From positions 1-17,271 of the forward strand of contig QHRC01000048.1 in assembly GCA_003219995.1 (NCBI GenBank): 17,271 bases of DNA. The letters are read 5' to 3'. This DNA comes from Verrucomicrobiota bacterium (GTDB lineage: Bacteria > Verrucomicrobiota > Verrucomicrobiia > Chthoniobacterales > UBA10450). Shown piece by piece: positions 1-7,368 of the stretch. The notes beneath the pieces are model-generated. The model saw only the letters and a program-made list of their open reading frames with translations, ran no database searches and was not told the DNA's origin. A program made the position numbers and the translations under genes. Numbering within the stretch: the stretch's first letter is position 1; every line of letters begins with the position of its first letter.

Positions 1-2717
1 CGGCTGATCTGCGCGAAGCTCTCTTCGATGAATTTGGTCGCGTCGCCAATCGCAGCGTCGGGCAGCAGATTGAAATTGATTGTCACGCTGGTGAATTGAT
101 TGAAGTGATTGACGGCTTGCGGCCCGACGATTTGCCTGGTTGATGTTACGGCGCGTAACGGCACGAGATTGGCCGCGGTGCCGGTGGTGGTGGTGATCCC
201 TCCCCCACCCGACCCGCTCGCGCTGGCAGTGCTGCCGGTGTTGCTGCGCACATAGAGATTGTCGAGATCGGCCGGCTGCATTCGCTCGTTATCTTTTACT
301 TCCAGGATGACCTGATACTGGTCCTCGGGCTGTTTAATTAAATAGACGTAGTTCTGTGAATAAGCGGTGCGCAACAGACTTTGCACCGCGGAAGTAGAAA
401 CGCCGTAAGTGGCGGCGCGCTCACGGTCGATATCGACCGTCAGATTCGGTGTGTTGTTGTAATAATCGGAGCGCACGGAAGCAAAGCCTTTGAAGCCGCG
501 CAGTTTCGCCACCAACTGGTCGGCTGATTTGTAAACATCGTCCGGCACGATTCCGCTGATCGTGTAGGCATATTGTCCCTGCGTCTGACTCGTGGCGCCC
601 ACGTTGATTTGCAGGACCGGATTCGGCTGCAAGACCGCTGTGACTCCCGGGACCGAGCTGATCGATTTCTGCAATTGCACGATGCATTGGTCGATCGGCG
701 GACGCTCGCTCCTCGGTTTGAGGAAACCAAAGATTAATCCCTGCGAAGAAGCGGTGCGCGCGGCAAAACCAGCCAGAGTGAAAAATTGGCCGATATTCGG
801 GTCCGCTTTCAGCTTTTCATTGACCTGCTGCTGATAAATCCGCATTTGCGCAGGCGACGAACCTTCCTGCGTGATAAAAACGCCGCGCACGAAACCGCTG
901 TCTCCCGGCGGCAACAAGGTGAAGGGCAGATTGGTAAAGAAAAACCAGAGACCAACAATGCATCCCAGCAAAATCGGCACGGCCAGCCAGGCGCGATCGA
1001 GGAATTTGTCCAACGCGCGCCCGTAAGCGGCGATCACGCGTTGGATAAAATCGCCAGTCCATTTCTCCATTCGGGCGCGTTTATGCCCGGCCTTTCGCTC
1101 GCCGAGAATGCGCGCGCACATCAGCGGAGTAAGGGTGAGTGAAACCAAACCGGAAGCGAGAATCGCCACAATGATGGTAACGGAAAACTCCTGGAAGATG
1201 CGCCCAAGCAAACCCGGCAGAAAGACCAGCGGGATAAAAACGGCCGCGAGCGAAAGCGTCATGGACAAAATGGTGAAGGAAATTTCGCCGGCGCTGTTAA
1301 AAGTTGCTTTCACTATCGATTCGCCGTGCTCGGCGCGACGCACGACGTTCTCGAGAAACACGATCGCATCATCGACCAGGAAACCGATGCAGAGGGTGAG
1401 CGCCATCAACGTCAAATTGTTAATGGAAAAGTTGAGCGCGTACATCGCCGCGAAGGTGAGTAGCAGCGAAAGCGGCAGCGCCACCACCGGAATGAGTGTG
1501 TCAGTAGCGCGGCCGAGGAAGACGTAGATCACCATGACCACGAGCAGGAACGCGATCACGAGCGTAAATCGTACGTCGTGAACTGAATTGACGATGGTTT
1601 CCGAGCGATCGAACACCGGGACGAGCCCGATCGATCCCGGCAAGCTTGCCCGCAATTCGGGGAAAAGCGCCTTCACTGAATTTGCCACTTCGACTGCGTT
1701 CGCGCCGGCCTGTCGCGAGACCGCCAGCACGACGACCGAGCCCGGTGGATTGAAGCCGCGCATCCAAAATGTGCGCGAGATCCTCTCGTCTTGGACGCTT
1801 TGGCGAACATCGGCCACGTCGCGCAAATACACCGGTGAGTTTTCCTTGTTCCGCGCGACGATCAGATTGCGATAACCCTCGGCATTATCGATCTGACCGT
1901 TCGGTTGCAAAACAAATGTGCGATGCGAGCCGTCGAATTGCCCGGCGCCGGAGTAAACTGTCCCCGCTTTGATGGCGCTCGCCAAATCGTCCATTGTCAA
2001 ACCGCGCGCCGCGAGCGCGGCGGGATCGGCTTTGATGCGCATCGCACCCTGCACGCCGTAGATGTTTACCTGCGACACGCCAGGAAGAATCGCGATGCGC
2101 TGCGCCACGGCCGTGGAAGCGTACTTATATAGATCGCCATCTGTCAGGGTGTCCGAAAGCAGTCCCAGCAAATAAACAGCCTGATCGTTCGGATTTGTTT
2201 TTGTGAACGTGGGCGGGCTCGGCAAATCGATCGGCAATTTTCCGGTGGCGCGCTGAATCGCAGCCTGCACATCGGTCGCGGCGTCAACGATGCTCTTGCT
2301 AAGGACAAACTGGAGGGTGAACGACGTGTTGCTCTGCGTGCTCGCGCTCGTGATGATGTCCAAGCCGGGAATTTGCAGAAATTGTTTCTCCAGCGGTGCG
2401 GCGATGTTGTTCGCCATCGTCGTCGGATTCGCGCCTGGATACGAACAGGTGACCTGGATGATGGGATAATCGACCGCCGGCAGATCGTTGACCGCGAGTT
2501 TGCCGTAGGTGGCGATTCCGGCGACAATCACCGACAACGTGAGCAGCACCGTCATCACCGGCCGGCGAATGAAGGGGCCGGAAAGCCCGGAACCTTTGAC
2601 CTGAACTAATTTCGCTTCTTGCGGTGTGCCACCACCCGATGTCGATCGTGGACGATGTCGATCTTGTCTTTCGTGTTCGCCGTCCGGCGCGCCGTCGTGT
2701 TGATCTGAGCGCTCCAT
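1..2717 (-). CDS. RND (HAE1-type) multidrug efflux permease, C-terminus cut by window edge
   Basis: This is the inner-membrane proton/drug antiporter subunit of a tripartite RND pump (AcrB/MexB family). About 905 residues are visible and the frame stays open to the left edge. Roughly the last 190 residues, the second membrane block, lie outside. The family start FIRRPVMTVLL is at residue 49, preceded by a basic, polar 44-48 residue extension that AcrB lacks. TM4 carries GFLVDDAIVFLENV with the proton-relay aspartates D449/D450, equivalent to AcrB D407/D408. The periplasmic part includes LAVNDLPAVDYP and YPGANPTTMANN. A Ser/Gly/Thr-rich insert replaces a short porter-domain loop near 180-245. 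The ATG at 2717 was chosen because it lies 9 bp after the adaptor stop and no other start precedes FIRRP except deep in TM1. The substrate cannot be read from sequence. Assignment to the family is secure. Confidence 0.93.
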   Translation of the reverse strand, partial: MERSDQHDGAPDGEHERQDRHRPRSTSGGGTPQEAKLVQVKGSGLSGPFIRRPVMTVLLTLSVIVAGIATYGKLAVNDLPAVDYPIIQVTCSYPGANPTTMANNIAAPLEKQFLQIPGLDIITSASTQSNTSFTLQFVLSKSIVDAATDVQAAIQRATGKLPIDLPSPPTFTKTNPNDQAVYLLGLLSDTLTDGDLYKYASTAVAQRIAILPGVSQVNIYGVQGAMRIKADPAALAARGLTMDDLASAIKAGTVYSGAGQFDGSHRTFVLQPNGQIDNAEGYRNLIVARNKENSPVYLRDVADVRQSVQDERISRTFWMRGFNPPGSVVVLAVSRQAGANAVEVANSVKALFPELRASLPGSIGLVPVFDRSETIVNSVHDVRFTLVIAFLLVVMVIYVFLGRATDTLIPVVALPLSLLLTFAAMYALNFSINNLTLMALTLCIGFLVDDAIVFLENVVRRAEHGESIVKATFNSAGEISFTILSMTLSLAAVFIPLVFLPGLLGRIFQEFSVTIIVAILASGLVSLTLTPLMCARILGERKAGHKRARMEKWTGDFIQRVIAAYGRALDKFLDRAWLAVPILLGCIVGLWFFFTNLPFTLLPPGDSGFVRGVFITQEGSSPAQMRIYQQQVNEKLKADPNIGQFFTLAGFAARTASSQGLIFGFLKPRSERPPIDQCIVQLQKSISSVPGVTAVLQPNPVLQINVGATSQTQGQYAYTISGIVPDDVYKSADQLVAKLRGFKGFASVRSDYYNNTPNLTVDIDRERAATYGVSTSAVQSLLRTAYSQNYVYLIKQPEDQYQVILEVKDNERMQPADLDNLYVRSNTGSTASASGSGGGGITTTTGTAANLVPLRAVTSTRQIVGPQAVNHFNQFTSVTINFNLLPDAAIGDATKFIEESFAQIS

Positions 2718-2726
2718 AATAAAGCG

Positions 2727-3383
2727 TTACATCGCGCCTTTGGTCGCGGCCGCTTGATCGCTCGCGGTGCTTGGAGCGTTGTACGGTTTGGGGTCGACCT
2801 TTGTCCCCGGTGCAAGCGCGAGTTGCCCAGTCACGACCACTGTCTCGCCAGGCTCAACACCCTTTTCGATCACAATGAAATCGCCATCTTGCCGCTGTCC
2901 CGGTTTGACCGGACGAAGGTCCACCGTGTTGTCCGGCTTCATTACGAAAACGAACGGCCCGTTTTGACTGATCTGCACCGCTTGCGACGGGACCAGCCGC
3001 GCGTCTTTGATTGTGTCGAGAATGAATCGAACACGCACAAATTCGGAAGGCCATAACGCGCGGTCCGGATTCGGCGTGACCCCGCGCGCTTTCACCGTTC
3101 CTGCCCCGGGCTGAACTGCGTTGTCGATAAAATACAAATCGCCGAGACGCGGCGGAATCTTGTCGTCTGGCGAATAGGTTTGCACTTTCACGTTCGGTCC
3201 GCCGAGATATTTCCGCACCAAACCCAAATCGGTTTCGGCAACCGTGAAGTCAGAGTAAATCGGATCGAGGCCTTGAATCGTGACGAGCGCCGAACTTGAC
3301 GGACCAACCAGGTTGCCAACATCGACATTGCGCAAACCTACTCGGCCGTTGATCGGCGATTTTACTCGGATTTGCGTGAGTTT
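2727..3383 (-). pseudogene. RND periplasmic adaptor, C-terminal fragment (out of frame with its N-terminus)
   Basis: This is the second half of a membrane-fusion (HlyD/AcrA-type) adaptor. It starts at residues KLTQIRVKSPINGRVG, the end of helix 2 and the returning lipoyl half. The beta-barrel follows (LVTIQGLDPIYSDFTVAE), then a membrane-proximal domain ending with VVVTGQLALAPGTKVDPKPY. The frame has no good start of its own: a TGA lies just upstream, and the first start-like codon is a TTG at 3335, inside the lipoyl domain. It is therefore the displaced continuation of the fragment at 3362-3829. The reading frame differs by one base and about 20 residues of the hairpin are missing at roughly 3380-3390. 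It ends 9 bp before the permease, as expected for an adaptor-permease pair. A real deletion is favoured, but an assembly error would look the same. Confidence 0.85.
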
Positions 3384-3829
3384 GCCTGGGCCGTATCAAG
3401 ATCCTGCGGCGATATCACATTTCTCGCCCGCAGGTCCGCCTGCCGCTTTAGTGTCACCTCGTCCAACGCGGCTTGCGCCTTCGCCTGGTCGAGAGCGGCT
3501 TGAAACGGGCGCGGGTCAATCGTGAAAAGCAAATCGCCTTGTTTTACATCGGCGCCATCCTGAAAATGACGGCCAATGATTTGCCCAGTGACCTGGGCCT
3601 GGACCTGGACCGTTTCGTAGGCGGCGCATGTCCCGATTTCATCGAGATAAAGGGGAACATCTCTGCTCACAACTTTTGCCACCAGCACCGGCCGGATCGG
3701 TGGTTGTGATGCTTTGGCCACCTCGGCCCGATGCTGAACGATTCGGTAGATAACAAAGGCGGCCAGAACGATAAAAAGCAAATAGGCCCAGCGAGGGATA
3801 GCTTGATGTCCGGCGCTCGTGCGCTTCAT
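3362..3829 (-). pseudogene. RND periplasmic adaptor, N-terminal fragment
   Basis: This is the first half of the adaptor that links the permease to an outer-membrane channel. Residues 13-31 form a single membrane anchor (WAYLLFIVLAAFVIYRIV) with no lipobox. The lipoyl half-motif follows (VQVQAQVTGQIIGRHFQDGADVKQGDLLFTIDPRPF), then helix 1 of the alpha-hairpin (QAALDQAKAQAALDEVTLKRQ) and the start of helix 2 (SPQDLDTAQAN). The frame then runs into a premature TAA after SRKSE at 155 residues; an intact adaptor is usually about 370-400. The start overlaps the regulator stop as ATGA (3826-3829), so translation is probably coupled. If the break is genuine, this peptide has half a lipoyl domain and no barrel and cannot work as an adaptor. 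Confidence 0.85.
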
Positions 3830-4371
3830 TTGGCTACTCTCATGGCAGGATGGGGCACCCTTCTCTTTGGAATCGGCTGCCCGTTTCTGTTCTGGCCATT
3901 GCGGTGAGCAGCAAGTGGCGTCCCATTTCTCCGGAGTTTATCGCGCTTCTCCGCTTTCTCACAAATTCGGGTCAGCACCTTGATACAAGTTCGCAACTCG
4001 GCCGGCGGAATATCAGAAAGCAATTCATGCCGAAGTTTATTCGCCGCCGATTTGATCTGCGCAATGATGCGCTGCGCGCGCCGACCAAGATGAACCGTGT
4101 TGCAGCGACGATCGTGCGGCGAGCTCCGGCGCGTGACCCAACCTTCCCTCTCCAGCCGATGCAACAACGTCACCACGGTTGGTTCTTCCACGCCCAATCG
4201 CGCCGCGATCTCCGTCTGGGTAAGCGCATTCGGAGCGACGGACAAATGCAAGAGCGTGCGCCACTTTGCCTGGCTCAAACCCATTGGCTTGAGCCGCTCA
4301 TCCAGCTTCAGGCGCCAGGCACGGGCCGTCCCATGTAACAGAGGGCCAATTGTTTCCCAATCAGATATCAT
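3826..4371 (-). CDS. MarR/SlyA-family transcriptional regulator
   Basis: This is a dimeric winged-helix regulator of 181 residues. The fold can be followed in order. An N-terminal dimerisation helix (LHGTARAWRLKLDERLKPMGLSQAKW) strongly recalls SlyA. The HTH follows (LTQTEIAARLGVEEPTVVTLLHRLEREGWV). The wing contains the hallmark SSPHDRRCNTVHL with its DRR. Then comes the C-terminal dimer helix. About 35 basic, Pro/Asn/Arg-rich residues follow (from about 145) that SlyA (about 144 residues) does not have; this tail overlaps the adaptor start by 4 bp. It is the first gene of the efflux operon and lies just downstream of a SlyA-like palindrome, so it most likely represses itself and the pump until a small ligand binds. 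The family assignment is firm; the ligand is unknown. Confidence 0.92.
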   Translation of the reverse strand: MISDWETIGPLLHGTARAWRLKLDERLKPMGLSQAKWRTLLHLSVAPNALTQTEIAARLGVEEPTVVTLLHRLEREGWVTRRSSPHDRRCNTVHLGRRAQRIIAQIKSAANKLRHELLSDIPPAELRTCIKVLTRICEKAEKRDKLRRNGTPLAAHRNGQNRNGQPIPKRRVPHPAMRVAK

Positions 4372-4380
4372 GGAAAAGTA

Positions 4381-4406
4381 GAATTAGTTAGCATGCTAAC
4401 CAATTC
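4381..4406. promoter_or_regulatory. Operator palindrome for the MarR/SlyA-type regulator
   Basis: This is a 26-bp inverted repeat with a single mismatched pair. Its 14-bp centre GTTAGCATGCTAAC (4387-4400) is perfect and the outer arms are GAATT/AATTC. The inner TTAGCATGCTAA differs by one base from the SlyA consensus TTAGCAAGCTAA. It starts 10 bp upstream of the regulator start codon and overlaps the spacer and -10 region of the putative promoter, so binding would block RNA polymerase. Confidence 0.8.
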
Positions 4407-4418
4407 GATTCTTGTCAA
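4390..4418 (-). promoter_or_regulatory. Putative promoter of the marR-efflux operon
   Basis: On the minus strand a perfect TTGACA -35 box occupies 4418-4413. After 17 bp a weak -10 (CATGCT, 4395-4390) follows, and TAACTA-like alternatives lie a few bases further on. The predicted transcript would have a very short leader before the ATG at 4371. The -35 is convincing; the -10 is not fixed because the operator sequence constrains it. Confidence 0.55.
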
Positions 4419-4437
4419 ACAACCGGACGCATCGGCG

Positions 4438-5865
4438 TCAATCGATCCTAAGAAGAATAATCGATCGATGACGATAGTCGGTCAGTGCAAGGACGCGATG
4501 CGCCCGCCGCGGTGTCCAGAGCACGCTTTCTTCGACTTCCTTTTCTTTCTCCGGTTGGACCAGGACGTAGTTGGCGTCGAGCGGCAGATCGCCAATCTCA
4601 CTTGCGTAAGCCAATTCCGAGCGAGTATAAAAAAGAAAAGGCTGATAGTCCGGATCAAGCGCATAAAGACGTTCCGCGTGCGGCACGGCCGCATCGATTT
4701 GCATGGCAATTGTCTTGAGCTTTTGTCTCGCTCGCAGTTTCGGAACGAGCGCGACTGCATAAGCCGAAATGCAAATGCAGGTCACGACCACGAACGCGGT
4801 GACAATGCGTTGTCGATCTTGAGTGGAAAAGTTTTTGCCGCCAAAAAGTTTTGGCCACGCAACTTCCTCGGCCGTCAAAACTTCTGCGCAGAGCAGGCAC
4901 GCCGGTGCGAGCAACGGCATCGTGTAGCGGGGCAGGGCTCCCGGGACGAGATCGACAACCAGAAGTGGAATTGCGATTCCCCAGCTCAAGGCGCGGACGA
5001 TATCGATCTTGCGTTCAGACGAAAATTTTGCGTTGGGTAGGCATGGCAACAAAAGAAGCCACGGCAGAAAATAACCGAGGCTGCGGGGAATATTGAGGAT
5101 CCAGCTGGAAAATTTGAAATCCTCTCCGCTCAGCCGGCCGGAGAATTGCCTGGACCACTTGAACATCGCCAACTTCGCGGTTGTAGTTTGAGCAAAAGGG
5201 ACGGCCCATGCCGCAAAGATACCGAGCATAACTGCGATGCCGGCCAGATGGGCGGGATGAAAGAGAATTCGCGCATCTTTTGCACGCCAAACCACTGAAA
5301 GCACAATGGCGTAAAAAAATAGGAGATGCATCGGGCCTTTCGCGAGCAAGCCGAGCCCGAGAAAGATGGATGCTGGAATCCAAACGAGCCACGGCGATTT
5401 GTTCTGTTCCCAAAAGCTGAACCAAAAAATGATGGCCAAGCCGCAAAGTGAAACATAGATCGATTCGATCTCGATCAAGCGGCCTTTTTCGATCATCCCA
5501 AAGTTGGTCAGCCAGATAAGAGCGGCCAGGACTGAGCCGGTGGGCCGCAGGCTGGCTCGCGCAACCGTGACGAATGCGACCGCGACTGCGATCACGCAAA
5601 GCGCCGAGGGCAAGCGCGCTGTCCACTCATTGCGCTGTCCGAAAATCTCGAATGACGCCGCCACCAGCCAGTTAATGAGCGGTGGCTTGCTAAAGTAGGC
5701 GGCGCTTCCCACTTTCGGCACGATATAGTTACCACTCTCGAGCATGGCCACGGCCGGCAAAATACGCCGGCCTTCCTCGCCCTTGATTTCCAGAGAGCCG
5801 AGGGCCGGCAAATAGATCGTAGCCCAAACCGCCGTCACAATTAGCAAAGCAGCAGGGCGGGACAT
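4438..5865 (-). CDS. GT-C family membrane glycosyltransferase (ArnT/PMT-like, GT39/GT83 type)
   Basis: This 475-residue polytopic protein has many hydrophobic helices. Enzymes of this kind move a sugar from a polyprenyl-phosphate carrier to a lipid or protein on the periplasmic face. The first periplasmic loop matches the family: GEEGRRILPAVAMLESGNYIVP (residues 29-50) corresponds to ArnT's DEARY...SGDWIVP region. It is followed by YFSKPPLINWLVAASFEIFG and NEWTARLPSAL. LAKGP occurs in the middle of the protein. The first acidic catalytic-loop residue, Asp in ArnT, appears to be Glu here (E30-E31). The soluble C-terminal part is short. It lies 66 bp upstream of the regulator on the same strand, but the palindrome and -35 box between them suggest separate transcription. 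The acceptor and sugar cannot be inferred. Confidence 0.85.
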   Translation of the reverse strand: MSRPAALLIVTAVWATIYLPALGSLEIKGEEGRRILPAVAMLESGNYIVPKVGSAAYFSKPPLINWLVAASFEIFGQRNEWTARLPSALCVIAVAVAFVTVARASLRPTGSVLAALIWLTNFGMIEKGRLIEIESIYVSLCGLAIIFWFSFWEQNKSPWLVWIPASIFLGLGLLAKGPMHLLFFYAIVLSVVWRAKDARILFHPAHLAGIAVMLGIFAAWAVPFAQTTTAKLAMFKWSRQFSGRLSGEDFKFSSWILNIPRSLGYFLPWLLLLPCLPNAKFSSERKIDIVRALSWGIAIPLLVVDLVPGALPRYTMPLLAPACLLCAEVLTAEEVAWPKLFGGKNFSTQDRQRIVTAFVVVTCICISAYAVALVPKLRARQKLKTIAMQIDAAVPHAERLYALDPDYQPFLFYTRSELAYASEIGDLPLDANYVLVQPEKEKEVEESVLWTPRRAHRVLALTDYRHRSIILLRID

Positions 5866-5962
5866 GCGCTGACTGTGTCGAACGGTTTGCGGGGTTGCAA
5901 CGAGTATTCAACGCGCCTAATCGCGTCGAAGCGTCCATGTCGATCTTGTTGGCATTAGCGGC

Positions 5963-5991
5963 TTGACGGAGCGGCCCGCAAAAATTAAAGT
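5963..5991 (+). promoter_or_regulatory. Putative sigma-70-type promoter of the nusA operon
   Basis: A TTGACG -35 box (5963-5968), a 17-bp spacer and TAAAGT (5986-5991, 4 of 6 consensus bases) lie about 75 bp upstream of nusA, in the gap divergent from the glycosyltransferase. Transcription from here would include the hairpin at 6014-6038 in the leader. Prediction by eye only. Confidence 0.5.
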
Positions 5992-6013
5992 AAGCGTCTA
6001 GTCCGCGCTGATT

Positions 6014-6042
6014 GGAGTGGGAACTGATGTCCCACTCCTTTT
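6014..6042 (+). terminator. Leader hairpin with short T-run before nusA (attenuator-like)
   Basis: A perfect 9-bp stem, GGAGTGGGA (6014-6022) with TCCCACTCC (6030-6038), has a 7-nt loop and is followed directly by TTTT. It lies between the putative promoter and nusA, so it would have to be read through for the operon to be expressed. This suggests attenuation, perhaps by NusA itself, or a structured leader like those seen before rimP-nusA in other phyla. The T-run is short, so termination could be partial. Confidence 0.6.
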
Positions 6043-6064
6043 GGTCTGCGGGCTAGATGTTTTT

Positions 6065-7315
6065 ATGAACGCCGAATTTATTGCCATGCTTGATTATCTG
6101 GAGCGGGAACGCGGCATCAAGCGCGAGATCCTGCTTGAGGCAGTCTCGAACGCGCTCCTTTCGGCTTCGAAGAAAAGCGTCGGCGCGGCCCGCGATCTGA
6201 GGATCGACATCGATCCGAGATCGGGCGACATCCGTGCGCTGGCCAATCTTTTGGTAGTTGAAAATGTCCAGAATCCACAGGACGAAATCGCGCTCAGCAA
6301 AGCGCGCAAGATCAAGCCGGACGCGAAGATTGGCGACGCCATCGAAATGGAAGTGACGCCGCGCAATTTCGGCCGCATCGCCGCCCAAACCGCGAAACAA
6401 GCGATGATGCAGCGTATTCGCCAGGTCGAAAAGGAAATGATTTATGAGGAGTTCAAGGATCGCGCCGGCGAAATCGTCAGCGGGACGGTACGCCGCTTCG
6501 ATCGCTCCGATGTGATTCTCGATCTCGGTAAATTCGAAGCGATTATGCCGCAACGCGAGCGCGTCGTAGTCGAAGATTACAACGTCGGCGACCGGCTCCG
6601 CGCCTATGTCGTTGCGGTCGATAACGGGATCCGCGGCCCGGAGATCATCGTCTCGCGCAGCCATCCAAATTTCGTGCGGCGCCTTTTTGAACTGGAAGTG
6701 AGCGAGATCGCCGATGGCACAGTCGAGATTCGCGGGATCGCGCGCGAGGCTGGTTATCGAACCAAGATCGCGGTTTGGAGCGCGAACGAAAAAGTCGATC
6801 CGGTGGGCGCATGTGTCGGCATGCGCGGTTCGCGGGTAAAAAATATCGTGCGCGAGCTCAACAATGAAAAGGTCGACATCATCCGTTGGAGTTCCGATCC
6901 GAAAGATTTTGTGCTGGAGGCGCTCAAGCCGGCCAAAGTTAGGAATCTCGTCTTCGATACTGAGAAAAAAAGTGTGCAGATCTCCGTGGACGAGGATCAG
7001 CTTTCATTGGCCATTGGGAAAAAAGGACAAAACGCGCGTCTGACTTCGCGGCTCACTGGTTGGGAAATTAATATCGACAAGGACACGTCGGCCACCACCG
7101 CTGTCGAACAGAAAGTGGCGCAGGCCGCCCAAACACTTGCCGGCGCCCTGCCGATTACCGAGGAACAGGCAGTGACGCTGGTGAAATCCGGCTTCACAAA
7201 TTTGGAAGGACTGCGCGATGCCGATGTAAAGGATTTGGTGGACATTCTCGGCGTTGATGAAGCGAAAGCGCGCGAGATTCACGAGGCGGTGCATCGGCAA
7301 GAGGTAGCACAGTAA
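6065..7315 (+). CDS. nusA: Transcription elongation/termination factor NusA
   Basis: NusA binds RNA polymerase and nascent RNA and modulates pausing, termination and antitermination. The 416-residue protein shows the full order. The N-terminal RNAP-binding domain begins MNAEFIAMLDYLERERGIKRE. An S1 domain covers about 133-200 (GEIVSGTVRRFDRSDVILDLG). KH1 contains VGACVGMRGSRVKNI (from 247). KH2 contains AIGKKGQNARLTSRLTGWEI (from 316). One C-terminal helix-hairpin-helix unit (about 364-412, LVKSGFTNLEGLRDADVKDL) is present, not the two acidic repeats of E. coli. The ATG at 6065 is chosen because it gives the conserved N-terminus; a GTG at 6017 would add 16 unconserved residues and lies within the hairpin. 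rimP, its usual upstream neighbour, is not here. infB follows after 53 bp. Confidence 0.97.
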   Translation: MNAEFIAMLDYLERERGIKREILLEAVSNALLSASKKSVGAARDLRIDIDPRSGDIRALANLLVVENVQNPQDEIALSKARKIKPDAKIGDAIEMEVTPRNFGRIAAQTAKQAMMQRIRQVEKEMIYEEFKDRAGEIVSGTVRRFDRSDVILDLGKFEAIMPQRERVVVEDYNVGDRLRAYVVAVDNGIRGPEIIVSRSHPNFVRRLFELEVSEIADGTVEIRGIAREAGYRTKIAVWSANEKVDPVGACVGMRGSRVKNIVRELNNEKVDIIRWSSDPKDFVLEALKPAKVRNLVFDTEKKSVQISVDEDQLSLAIGKKGQNARLTSRLTGWEINIDKDTSATTAVEQKVAQAAQTLAGALPITEEQAVTLVKSGFTNLEGLRDADVKDLVDILGVDEAKAREIHEAVHRQEVAQ

Positions 7316-7368
7316 TATGGCTCTGCTTTAACGGGCTCGAGCCATGAGCGAGATTTTACAGAACAGCA

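Noticed and set aside
4393..5040. 215-codon plus-strand frame opposite the glycosyltransferase
   Set aside because: It begins inside the operator palindrome and its composition (Arg/Asn/Cys-rich, no motifs) is typical of an antisense shadow.
6017..6064. GTG-initiated 16-residue N-terminal extension of NusA
   Set aside because: The extra residues do not resemble NusA and are encoded by the leader hairpin; MNAEFIAMLDYL is the conserved start.
7317..7345. Intrinsic terminator between nusA and infB
   Set aside because: The stem is only 7 bp with a 15-nt loop and no T-run, and the genes are expected to be cotranscribed.
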